Assembly: GCA_019411365.1 (NCBI GenBank)
Contig: DXQT01000006.1
Coordinates: 48,652-108,839, forward strand
DNA: 60,188 nt
Reading direction: 5' to 3'
Source: Roseburia sp.
Lineage (GTDB): Bacteria; Bacillota_A; Clostridia; Lachnospirales; Lachnospiraceae
Position 1 is the stretch's first letter. Each line of letters begins with the position of its first letter. The notes beneath the pieces are model-generated. The model had not been told where the DNA came from, searched no databases, and saw only the letters and a program-made list of their open reading frames with translations. Shown in pieces: positions 36,443 through 43,856 of this stretch. Made by a program: the position numbers and the translations under genes.

Positions 36443-37306
36443 ATGGAAAACGGTGCAAGCTTATTAAAAAAGCTAGGTATTATATTTTTATGTATAGGAA
36501 CTTTGGGTGTTTTAGGTAGTCTGATTTTGTGTTTCATAGTCCCATCTTTGTGGTTGTTTTCAATTATCTTTGGCAGCGTTCTGGCAGTTTTTTTAATCGT
36601 TGGAATAATTTGCATGATAATTTATACTACGAAAAAAGGAAAAAAAGAAAAATTAATTGCAAATGGAAAATATATTTACGCAGATATTGTCGATATTGAT
36701 GTAAATGTATATCAGAAAGTACAGATAGACCGTATTTCAATGAATCCCTATTTTGTTGTATGTAAATATGTGGAAGCAAATGGGAAAGAATATCTGTTTA
36801 AAAGCAAGTCACTTTTATATAATCCATCGGCTTTAATTAAAGAGAAGCAATTAAAGATTTATGTCGATTTGAAAAATCCAAAGAAGTATTATGTAGATAC
36901 AAGTTCTATTTTGCCGGATTCGGCAGTTTTACATAAGTTTAAGTTTGATAGTAGAGGAAAAGAACGTGCTTTACTGAAAGAAGGAAATTATGTAAATGCG
37001 GTAACCTGTGGGGTGGAACTTGTGGGAAGAATAAAGGTTAACAGTATTGTAAAGCCAATGTTTTTGAAAGTTACAGATAGTTTAAGTGAGCAGTTTAAAA
37101 CTCCGGTTGATGAAAAAAACAGAGCATTTATGGGGTATACAGTGTTATGCCGATATGATGCACCGGATGGGAAAATACATATTTTTGCATCCAGAGGGCA
37201 GTGGGGGGAACCTCAAAGAGATTATCAGGGAGAAAATGTCAGAGTATATTATAGTGGAAAAAATTATGAATCTTATCATGTAGATCTTAATTCTATTGGT
37301 TTATAA
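36443..37306 (+). CDS. Membrane protein with two DUF3592-like repeats
   Basis: A 287-residue protein with two transmembrane helices near the N-terminus (about residues 9-31 and 36-62) followed by two similar beta-rich segments. One contains YADIVDIDVNV, ...LKIYVDLKNPKKYYVD and the other NAVTCGVELVG, ...VRVYYSGKNYESYHVD. This looks like an internal duplication of the domain seen in the preceding gene, which lies 21 bases upstream, so the two are likely an operon. AAAAGGAA is the only ribosome-like site. Function unknown. Confidence 0.65.
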   Translation: MENGASLLKKLGIIFLCIGTLGVLGSLILCFIVPSLWLFSIIFGSVLAVFLIVGIICMIIYTTKKGKKEKLIANGKYIYADIVDIDVNVYQKVQIDRISMNPYFVVCKYVEANGKEYLFKSKSLLYNPSALIKEKQLKIYVDLKNPKKYYVDTSSILPDSAVLHKFKFDSRGKERALLKEGNYVNAVTCGVELVGRIKVNSIVKPMFLKVTDSLSEQFKTPVDEKNRAFMGYTVLCRYDAPDGKIHIFASRGQWGEPQRDYQGENVRVYYSGKNYESYHVDLNSIGL

Positions 37307-37384
37307 AAATTAGCCTGAATTATTCATGGAAAAATCGCAAATATAGGAAAGAATTTAAAAAAATTATTTGAGAGAAATATAAAA

Positions 37385-37932
37385 GTAAACGCTCCATAGT
37401 GAGTACCTTTAAAATAAGCATTCATCCGTCATAAAATATCTGTAGCAAAATTCGTGTTTTTCGTGACGAATTTTGCGAATTTCCCAATAGCAGGCAGATA
37501 TTTTGAGTGGACGAAATTGATCAAGCAAAACTACAATACTGGGCAGGGATGATTCGTGATTGTCAGCATTCAGGCCTTAAGACAAAAGAATGGTTGGCAA
37601 ACCACGGAATAAGTAAGGATACTCTGTTCCTGTTCTGTGGAAAGAAGAATAATCGAATCAAGGGGCTGCTCTGGGAAGGCGATGGATTTCTTCTCTTATA
37701 TAAGAGACTGGAAGTAGGTGCATACAGCGGGCCTTGAAATACATCAGAAGCTCTTGAAATAACACCTCAACAATACAGGATTCTTATGGAAGGCTTCTCC
37801 ATTGTCGCAAAGCATCCGATTACAGAGTTAACCATTCCTCCTAAAGGATTGTAGTTTTTGTGCAATACGTAGAAAAAAAGGGTTTTCATTTTGTAAATGC
37901 GCCATAGTAGGTACCCACTATGGCGCATTTAC
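37385..37932 (+). mobile_element. Internally deleted IS66-family relic with both terminal repeats
   Basis: The left end at 37385-37407 starts GTAAACGCTCCATAGTGAG and the right end at 37910-37932, read on the minus strand, starts GTAAATGCGCCATAGTGGG; they agree at about 19-20 of 23 positions and have the GTAA-start and CATAGT core of IS66 ends. The interior keeps only accessory gene fragments. No matching 8-bp target duplication is present at the borders. At the right end an extra copy at 37893-37908 forms a perfect 16-bp stem with 37917-37932. Confidence 0.75.
37507..37856 (+). pseudogene. IS66 accessory genes: TnpA fragment joined to TnpB fragment
   Basis: The first ~45 codons (LQYWAGMIRDCQHSGLKTKEWL, seen here in overlapping parts ending in ISKDTLFLF) are the N-terminus of the IS66 TnpA-type accessory protein. 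They run directly into KGLLWEGDGFLLLYKRLEVG, a signature of TnpB, which then loses frame at about 37735. The TnpB end (EITPQQYRILMEGF, KHPITELTIP) continues to a TAG at 37854-37856. The transposase gene is absent. It is a decayed, deletion-fused relic without activity of its own. Confidence 0.75.
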
Positions 37933-37971
37933 GAAATTCAAAGAAAAAATGATTAAAGTAATGGAGATATG

Positions 37972-38568
37972 ATGAGAAAGTATGTATTGATATGTAATAA
38001 TAGAAGAAAAAAAATATTGTATTATTATGATTTTAGAGACGAGTGTGTTTATTGTATTGATGGTGGAGAAACATCAAAAAATGCAGAGAAAGGAGCAAGA
38101 AAAGGTGGATATTATGGAGGTATTATAGGCATTTTTTTGTATCCAGTACTTGGAAAAGCAAGTTATCATTTGCCGAGTGGAATGTTGGCTTGCATAAGTG
38201 TGTTAATGGGGCTGGTAGCCGCAATCTGGGTTGTGAATTATTCATTAAATTATACCGAAAAACTTTTTTTAAAGGAAAATGCATTGAAACTTTCTGTAAA
38301 TGAATGTTGGCAATTATATCGTGATGGAAAGAAGTTTCGTATAAAGTTTTTCTGGATAAAAATGTTGTTTTTTATATTTGAATGTATTTATTTAGCAGCT
38401 TTATTGAAAACGAGCAGCAAAATTTTGTTTTGGATAAATGTATTGTTATGTTTTATACTATTTATATGTATATATATAGAACGGCCAATTTGTAAAATGC
38501 ATTTTAAAATAATCATGAAGAGGAGAAAAAAGAAGAATGAATATATTACCAATAGGAACAGTTGTTAG
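37972..38568 (+). CDS. Small membrane protein of unknown function
   Basis: A 198-residue protein with about four hydrophobic segments (near residues 45-62, 67-90, 125-147 and 152-170) and a strongly basic C-terminus. No family is recognised. It has a glycine-rich turn (KGARKGGYYGGIIG) after a short soluble N-terminal domain. GGAG lies five bases before the ATG at 37972; an adjacent ATG at 37969 is possible. Its end overlaps the broken frame that starts at 38537. AT-rich composition matches the surrounding accessory DNA. Confidence 0.55.
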   Translation: MRKYVLICNNRRKKILYYYDFRDECVYCIDGGETSKNAEKGARKGGYYGGIIGIFLYPVLGKASYHLPSGMLACISVLMGLVAAIWVVNYSLNYTEKLFLKENALKLSVNECWQLYRDGKKFRIKFFWIKMLFFIFECIYLAALLKTSSKILFWINVLLCFILFICIYIERPICKMHFKIIMKRRKKKNEYITNRNSC

Positions 38569-39000
38569 ATAAAAAAATGGAACTCAAAAAGTACAATTTG
38601 CAAAAAATTTTCTGAGTTATCAAATGGAAATAATTACAGCAAATGATTCGATAGGTTTTAGGGTAAATAAAACAATGGTTGGTGCCCCATGGCATAAGAA
38701 AAACCTTGGAAAGATAATCTCAGCAGGAGGGGGAAGAACAGCTATATTACCCGACATGTCATATGCAATTGATATTGTCATGGTTATCATCATTTTTTTG
38801 TTTATCTTAACGATAATCATAAATATATTGAATTATCGGATTGCAAAAAGAAGGCATTACATGGTGGCTTTGATTGCAGAAAATGCAAGGGTAGGTTCCT
38901 ACACCGATGAATTCGATGAGAGGTACCGCAGAATAGCAGAAGAAATCACTACTTTAAAAGAGGAGCAGATAGAGGCCAGACGGAAGAAAAAAACTGGCTG
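38537..39000 (+). pseudogene. Broken small membrane-protein gene fused to a recombinase tail
   Basis: From the ATG at 38537 (GGAG upstream) the frame reads MNILPIGTVVR, hits TAA at 38570-38572, then continues in frame as KNGTQKVQFAKNF and onward from 38624 to a TGA at 38999. The beginning resembles the small DUF4176 type (ILPIGTVV-x-LKNG), often found in polymorphic-toxin loci. A transmembrane helix follows (about 38777-38840). The last part switches to the C-terminal region of a serine recombinase. It seems to be two unrelated gene fragments joined by deletion, with one nonsense mutation. Confidence 0.5.
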
Positions 39001-39185
39001 ACAGTTACGAACAGCGGTTGAAGGATATGGACAGTTTCCTAGAGAAACAGACCTGCCAGATACCGGAATTTGATAATGACCTTGTAAGAAGGCTGATAGC
39101 AAGCATCAAGGTAGTCTCTGTCGAGAAGTTGATAATCCAGTTCTAGTCGGGAATTGTCATGGAGCAGGAAATCAGATATGAGTAA
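38861..39185 (+). pseudogene. C-terminal fragment of a large serine recombinase
   Basis: The segment YTDEFDERYRRIAEEITTLKEEQIEA (in frame with the upstream membrane ORF) is the coiled-coil tail of Tn4451/TnpX-like serine recombinases. At a seven-A run near 38985-38995 the frame shifts by one, and the homologous end continues in the next frame as DSYEQRLKDMDSFL, DNDLVRRLIASIKVVSVEKL and, after an in-frame TAG at 39143, SGIVMEQEIRYE up to 39185. The catalytic N-terminal and DNA-binding parts are absent. It marks a former integrative element. Confidence 0.65.
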
Positions 39186-39285
39186 ATAATCAAAATTTTT
39201 TTGGGAATACTAATAATTGAACATGTACTTTTTGACTTCAAAATGATAAAATTGAAGACAAATAGTACAAATTAGAGGTGATGGT

Positions 39286-39882
39286 ATGACCGACTATGAA
39301 AAGATTGAAGAAATAGCAAGAAAAAACAATAATGTTTTTAAAACACAAATGGTTATAGAAGCCGGCATTAGAAAAGAGAAAATTCGAGAAATGTTGGAGA
39401 GTGGTCTGATTGAGAAATTAGGACATGGTCTTTATTCTCTTAGCAAGGAAGACGTAGATGAATATTATGAGTTCCAGCAGAGATGTCCGAAAGGAATTTT
39501 TTCTTACGGAACATCTGCATATTTTTGGAATCTTTCTGATAGAGTACCTAATGTGCTAAGTTGCACAGTGCCGAGAGGATACAATACATCCAGACTAAAG
39601 ATTGATACGAAAGTAAAATATCATTATTTACCGAAGGATTTGTATGGCATTGGCATCGTAGAGGTTATATCACCGCAGGGAGCAAAGATTCGTGTGTATG
39701 ATAGAGAGAGAACCATATGTGACTTGATAAGGGATAGAAAAAAAGTGGATATGCAGCTCTACAGTAATGCATTAAATGTATATTTTAAGAGTCGGGAAAA
39801 GAACATACGAAAATTGATGAAGTATGGAAAGGCATTTCGTATAACTGAAGAATTAGAAAAATACATGGAGGTATTACAATGA
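39286..39882 (+). CDS. abiEi: AbiEi-type antitoxin (type IV toxin-antitoxin)
   Basis: A 198-residue protein with an N-terminal winged helix (IARKNNNVFKTQMVIEAGI, KIREMLESGLIEKLGHGLYSL) and a C-terminal domain with IFSYGTSAYFWNLSDRVP and KIRVYDRERTICDLI, the arrangement of AbiEi antitoxins. It binds its own promoter in known systems and counteracts the nucleotidyltransferase toxin encoded next, whose ATG overlaps its stop by four bases. AGAGGTGAT precedes the start. It lies inside the accessory region with mobile-element debris, in keeping with a phage-defence island. Confidence 0.85.
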   Translation: MTDYEKIEEIARKNNNVFKTQMVIEAGIRKEKIREMLESGLIEKLGHGLYSLSKEDVDEYYEFQQRCPKGIFSYGTSAYFWNLSDRVPNVLSCTVPRGYNTSRLKIDTKVKYHYLPKDLYGIGIVEVISPQGAKIRVYDRERTICDLIRDRKKVDMQLYSNALNVYFKSREKNIRKLMKYGKAFRITEELEKYMEVLQ

Positions 39883-40721
39883 AAAGTGCAGAACAGATAA
39901 AAGGTGCTGTTAAAAACATAGCAAAGAAAATGAATTTGAAACCACAAGAAGTTTTACAAATATTTATGTTCGAAAGACTAGTGGAACGTTTGTCTATATC
40001 GAAATATAAAGAGAATTTCATATTAAAGGGCGGGTTACTGATTGCATCCATGATTGGTATTGCAGAAAGAACCACAATGGATATGGATACAACCATTCAA
40101 GGTCTCCCTATGACAGAGGAAGAGATAGAAAAAATAATAAAAGAGATTCTTGCTCTTGATGTGGAAGACGGAATTCACTTTGAATATCAGGGAATGCAGC
40201 CAATAAGAGAAGACGATGAATATAATAATTTCTGCGTATCTATTTGTGCCATGTATGGGAAAATGAAAATCCCAATGAAAATAGATATTACAACCGGAGA
40301 TAAGATTACTCCAAGACAAATTGATTATGGTTATAAATTTATGTTTGAGGATAAGAGTGTGCTGGTAAAGGCTTACACTTTAGAGACAATTATTGCGGAA
40401 AAATATGAAACGGTTATTAGAAGAAATATAGGTAATACAAGAGCCAGAGATTTCTATGATTTGTTTGTGTTGGTAAAAATCAAGAAGGATGAAATCCGCT
40501 GGAACGTTTTAAAAGAGGCGGTTCAGGCAACAGCAATCAAAAGAGACTCTTTAGAAGAACTGACAGAATATAAGGAGATAATCGAAGACATGCAGGAAAG
40601 TCAGTTTTTAGAGCGTATATGGGAGAAGTACAAGGAAGAAAATACATACAGCGAAGGAATCGCATTTGCTGATACATTAGATATTGTATCGTGGATCGGC
40701 AGGGAACTGGAAAAGTATTGA
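39879..40721 (+). CDS. abiEii: AbiEii-type nucleotidyltransferase toxin
   Basis: A 280-residue member of the AbiEii/DUF1814 nucleotidyltransferase family. The catalytic core is FILKGGLLIASMIG followed by TTMDMDTTI, giving the GG-x(n)-DxD motif. A later LETIIAEKYETVIRR and ARDFYDLFVLVK are typical. In related systems it modifies tRNA or other targets to stop growth during phage infection, and is neutralised without direct binding by AbiEi. Translationally coupled to the antitoxin through an ATGA overlap. The active-site residues look intact, so the pair may be functional. Confidence 0.85.
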   Translation: MKSAEQIKGAVKNIAKKMNLKPQEVLQIFMFERLVERLSISKYKENFILKGGLLIASMIGIAERTTMDMDTTIQGLPMTEEEIEKIIKEILALDVEDGIHFEYQGMQPIREDDEYNNFCVSICAMYGKMKIPMKIDITTGDKITPRQIDYGYKFMFEDKSVLVKAYTLETIIAEKYETVIRRNIGNTRARDFYDLFVLVKIKKDEIRWNVLKEAVQATAIKRDSLEELTEYKEIIEDMQESQFLERIWEKYKEENTYSEGIAFADTLDIVSWIGRELEKY

Positions 40722-41123
40722 TGGGATAAAGAGGTAGCGTATGAACTGGAAGAATATCAGAGTATACAATAATTCGCAGAATATGTATTTGATATAGATG
40801 GAGTAATTGCTGAAGCGGATAAATCATATAGTAATGCTTTAAAAAGTCATGCAACTATGTGTAAATTTGTAATAGCAATTCCTCTTGATTTACCAGACCC
40901 TAATTATGTAAAAAAGGCAAGCCAGTTAAAAGTTGTAGATAAAAAGCTTCCGATAGAAGCAGAAAGCAAAGATGCAGGAGCATCTGATGATTCATGCATG
41001 ATATATCATTATCCGGTGGAAGGAAGAGACAGTACATCGGGATATGCAAGTATTTTTTATATAGGAAAAGAAAAATATGAAAATGCTGAAGTCGGGGAAA
41101 AGATCAGGATTACCCAATGTTAA
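40722..41123 (+). pseudogene. Protein-coding remnant in the AbiEii frame with one internal stop
   Basis: Directly after the abiEii stop the same frame continues as WDKEVAYELEEYQSIQ, meets TAA at 40770-40772, and goes on as FAEYVFDIDGVIAEADKSYS to a stop at 41121. An ATG at 40857 could start an 88-residue product. The C-terminal part (VEGRDSTSGYASIFYIG, KYENAEVGEKIRI) resembles the tail of the broken lipoprotein at 35467-35856, about half of positions agreeing. I consider it decayed, but translation from 40857 is not excluded. No function recognised. Confidence 0.45.
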
Positions 41124-41218
41124 TATGATAGAGATAAAGGGACATTTTGGGACAGAGTTAACTCGAAATAGAACGTCTATAATGTACAATGAAAATCGTG
41201 AAAAGGAAATGACAATAT

Positions 41219-41261
41219 CATAGTTCACCTTGAAAAGAAAAACAGCAAATTGTATAATTGC
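41219..41261 (+). promoter_or_regulatory. Promoter of the AAA/nuclease gene (43-bp repeat)
   Basis: TTGAAA (41230-41235), 17-base spacer, TATAAT (41253-41258), the ideal sigma-A arrangement, 57 bases before the start codon. The 43-bp block is almost identical to 35276-35318 (one mismatch). Confidence 0.85.
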
Positions 41262-41314
41262 AGAATAAACATTTGAAAGACACGGAAATAGACAATACAG
41301 AGGGAGCATGACAC

Positions 41315-42901
41315 ATGGGACGATTTCTTAATCCTGATTACAGTGCATTTGAGACAGCGTTAAATTCAGAAATTTATATTGATAAAACAGGTTTGCTTGC
41401 GTATACCAATAAAGTGATCAATACAAAGCAGGCGTTTATCTGCAACAGCAGACCGCGTCGTTTTGGAAAGTCTGTCACAGCGGATATGCTTACAGCTTAT
41501 TACAGCAAAGGCTGCGATTCAGCAGATATATTTGCAGATTATGAAATTAGCCATGCAGGGGATTTTAGACAGCATCTGAACAAACATGATGTCATACATC
41601 TTGATATTCAGTGGTGCCTTGCTCCAGCGAAGGGAGCAGCAGGAGTTGTTTCTTATATTGAAAAAAGTGTCATAGCAGAATTAAAAGAAAAATATCCGGA
41701 TATTATTTCGGAAGAAACGGTATCTTTGCCGGAAGCAATGTCAGAAATCTATACTGTGACCGGAAATAAATTCATTGTAATCATTGATGAATGGGATATT
41801 CTGATCCGTGACGAGGCAAATAACAGGGATGGGCAGGAAAATTACATTAATTTTCTGCGTGGAATGTTTAAGGGAACAGAACCTACCAGATTTATCAGTC
41901 TGGCGTATCTGACAGGAATTTTGCCAATCAAGAAAATGAAAACGCAATCTGCACTCAACAATTTTGATGAATTTACAATGTTAGATGCCGGGGCACTGGC
42001 TTCTTATATTGGGTTTACGGATCTGGAAGTTGAAAAACTCTGTGATAAATATCATAAGGATTTTGCAGAGGTAAAAAGATGGTATGATGGATACGTGCTG
42101 GAAAATCAGCAGGTTTATAATCCGAAGGCAGTTGTCAGTGTCATGCTGCGCGGAAATTTCCAAAGCTACTGGTCGCAGACCGGAACATATGAGGTTGTGG
42201 TTCCACTGATCAACATGGATTTTGATGGGTTAAAACAGGCGATCATAGAGATGGTTTCAGGTTCGACAGTAGAAGTAGATACCGGAACATTTCAAAACGA
42301 TACGGTAAGCTTTTCTAGCAGGGATGATGTGATAACTTACCTGATCCACCTTGGATATCTGGCATATGACCAGAGAAAACAGTGCGCATTTATTCCAAAT
42401 GAGGAGATACGGCAGGAACTTTTAGCGGCAGCAAAGAAAACGAAATGGAATGAACTGCAGGAGTTTGAATATCAATCCGAGCAGTTGTTAGAGGCTACTC
42501 TTGATGGAGAGGAAACGCTAGTTGCAGATTATATCGAACAGATTCATATGGAGTATGCGTCAGCAATTCAATATCATAATGAAAATTCACTGAGCAGTGT
42601 TTTGACAATTGCGTACTTAAGCGCCATGAAATATTATTTTAAACCAATTCGGGAATTGCCGACAGGGAGAGGGTTTTCAGATTTTGTATTTATACCGAAA
42701 GAGGAATACAGAGTAGATTATCCTGCACTCGTAGTCGAATTAAAATGGAATAAAAGTGCACATACAGCATTACAACAGATAAAGGACAAAAAGTATCCTG
42801 AATCATTGTTGCAGTACACTGGAAATATACTTTTAGTGGGCATTAATTATGATAAGAAAAGTAAAGCACATGAATGTGTGATAGAAGAATATAAGAGATA
42901 A
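41315..42901 (+). CDS. AAA-ATPase-like protein with C-terminal PD-(D/E)XK nuclease domain
   Basis: A 528-residue cytoplasmic protein. The N-terminal half is the AAA-ATPase-like domain: SEIYIDKTGLLAYTNK, the Walker A variant SRPRRFGKSVTADML, and the Walker B region KFIVIIDEWDILI. The C-terminal DUF1703 nuclease domain has GFSDFVFIPKE and YPALVVELKWNKSAHTALQQI, giving D-x(n)-E-x-K. This family is highly multi-copy in Lachnospiraceae and Bacteroides and may be mobile or defence-related, but its role is unknown. AGGGAG precedes the ATG. Its promoter is a repeat that also occurs alone 6 kb upstream, and a terminator follows. Confidence 0.88.
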   Translation: MGRFLNPDYSAFETALNSEIYIDKTGLLAYTNKVINTKQAFICNSRPRRFGKSVTADMLTAYYSKGCDSADIFADYEISHAGDFRQHLNKHDVIHLDIQWCLAPAKGAAGVVSYIEKSVIAELKEKYPDIISEETVSLPEAMSEIYTVTGNKFIVIIDEWDILIRDEANNRDGQENYINFLRGMFKGTEPTRFISLAYLTGILPIKKMKTQSALNNFDEFTMLDAGALASYIGFTDLEVEKLCDKYHKDFAEVKRWYDGYVLENQQVYNPKAVVSVMLRGNFQSYWSQTGTYEVVVPLINMDFDGLKQAIIEMVSGSTVEVDTGTFQNDTVSFSSRDDVITYLIHLGYLAYDQRKQCAFIPNEEIRQELLAAAKKTKWNELQEFEYQSEQLLEATLDGEETLVADYIEQIHMEYASAIQYHNENSLSSVLTIAYLSAMKYYFKPIRELPTGRGFSDFVFIPKEEYRVDYPALVVELKWNKSAHTALQQIKDKKYPESLLQYTGNILLVGINYDKKSKAHECVIEEYKR

Positions 42902-42922
42902 GAGAGTTGTTATTTTAGAAAG

Positions 42923-42951
42923 GACACCATTTAGAGAATGGTGTCTTTTTT
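42923..42951 (+). terminator. Intrinsic terminator before the kinase cluster
   Basis: GACACCATT (42923-42931) pairs perfectly with AATGGTGTC (42937-42945), followed by six Ts. It separates the AAA/nuclease gene from the PP2C-kinase operon. Confidence 0.88.
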
Positions 42952-43065
42952 GCGTGTAGAAAAAATGTAAATATTTTACCCAAATTACATCAGATTATAT
43001 GGTGTGAATTGTAGGAGAATAATATAATAAAAAGAATAATTGTAAAGAAAAACAGGGGGAAAAAG

Positions 43066-43836
43066 TTGAAGAAATTTTATATTGCATATGATACAGACGT
43101 TGGGATAAAAAAGAAGACCAATCAGGACAGTCTGTTATTAAAAGGATGTTCTGAGGAACATGGAGAGACACTTCTGATCGCAATTTGTGATGGCATGGGT
43201 GGCATGGAAAAAGGGGAGCTTGCCAGTGCAACGGTCGTCAGGGCTTTTTCAGACTGGTTTGAACAGGTTTACATAAAGAACGAAATGCATGTTGGGGATG
43301 AAGGAATAAGACAACAGTGGCAGAGTCTTTTGGAAGAAATAAATGGCAGACTGATCAGGTATGGAAAAGAAAACCAGATTCAGCTTGGAACAACAATAAG
43401 TGCGGTTTTATTAAACAGTGATGGGCAATATATGCTTTGTCATGTTGGAGACACCAGAATTTATACATTATCGGATACGTTGCAGCAGCTGACCGAGGAT
43501 CATACATTCATTGCGCGAGAAATAAAACGTGGGAATATGACAATAGAGGAAGCTAAAAAGGATAATCGCAGAAACGTGCTTCTTCAGTGTATCGGTGTGA
43601 ATGAATTTTTTGAACCACAATATGAGAATGGAAGGCTGGCGCATGGCACAGCCCTTTTGTTATGCTCAGATGGATTCCGTCATATGTTATCAGAAGACGA
43701 AATTTCTGAGTCACTGAATCCGCATAAAAATCTTGATGAAGCGCAGGTAAAAGAAAAATTGAGAGAAATGATCGAATGGAATAAACAACGGATGGAAACG
43801 GATAACATTTCTGCAATTTATATCAAACTCAAATAA
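43066..43836 (+). CDS. PP2C-type Ser/Thr phosphatase
   Basis: A 256-residue cytoplasmic metal-dependent phosphatase opposing the kinase encoded next. The metal-binding motifs are complete: KKTNQDSLLL, AICDGMGGMEKGELAS, HVGDTRIYTL, LTEDHTF, LLCSDGF and TDNISAIYI. It starts at TTG 43066 with AGGGGGA eight bases upstream; no ATG fits. A TATAAT occurs at 43023-43028, but the -35 region is poor, so the operon promoter is not defined. It opens an eight-gene array running to 60049. Confidence 0.92.
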   Translation: MKKFYIAYDTDVGIKKKTNQDSLLLKGCSEEHGETLLIAICDGMGGMEKGELASATVVRAFSDWFEQVYIKNEMHVGDEGIRQQWQSLLEEINGRLIRYGKENQIQLGTTISAVLLNSDGQYMLCHVGDTRIYTLSDTLQQLTEDHTFIAREIKRGNMTIEEAKKDNRRNVLLQCIGVNEFFEPQYENGRLAHGTALLLCSDGFRHMLSEDEISESLNPHKNLDEAQVKEKLREMIEWNKQRMETDNISAIYIKLK

Positions 43837-43856
43837 GGCAAAAGAGGAAATGAAAG

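Noticed and set aside
37377..37940. 8-bp target duplication around the IS66 relic
   Set aside because: The flanks ATATAAAA and GAAATTCA do not match, so no duplication can be claimed.
40775..40860. FDIDGVIAE motif considered as a HAD phosphatase
   Set aside because: The rest of the frame lacks the other HAD motifs and is broken by a stop; the likeness is probably chance.
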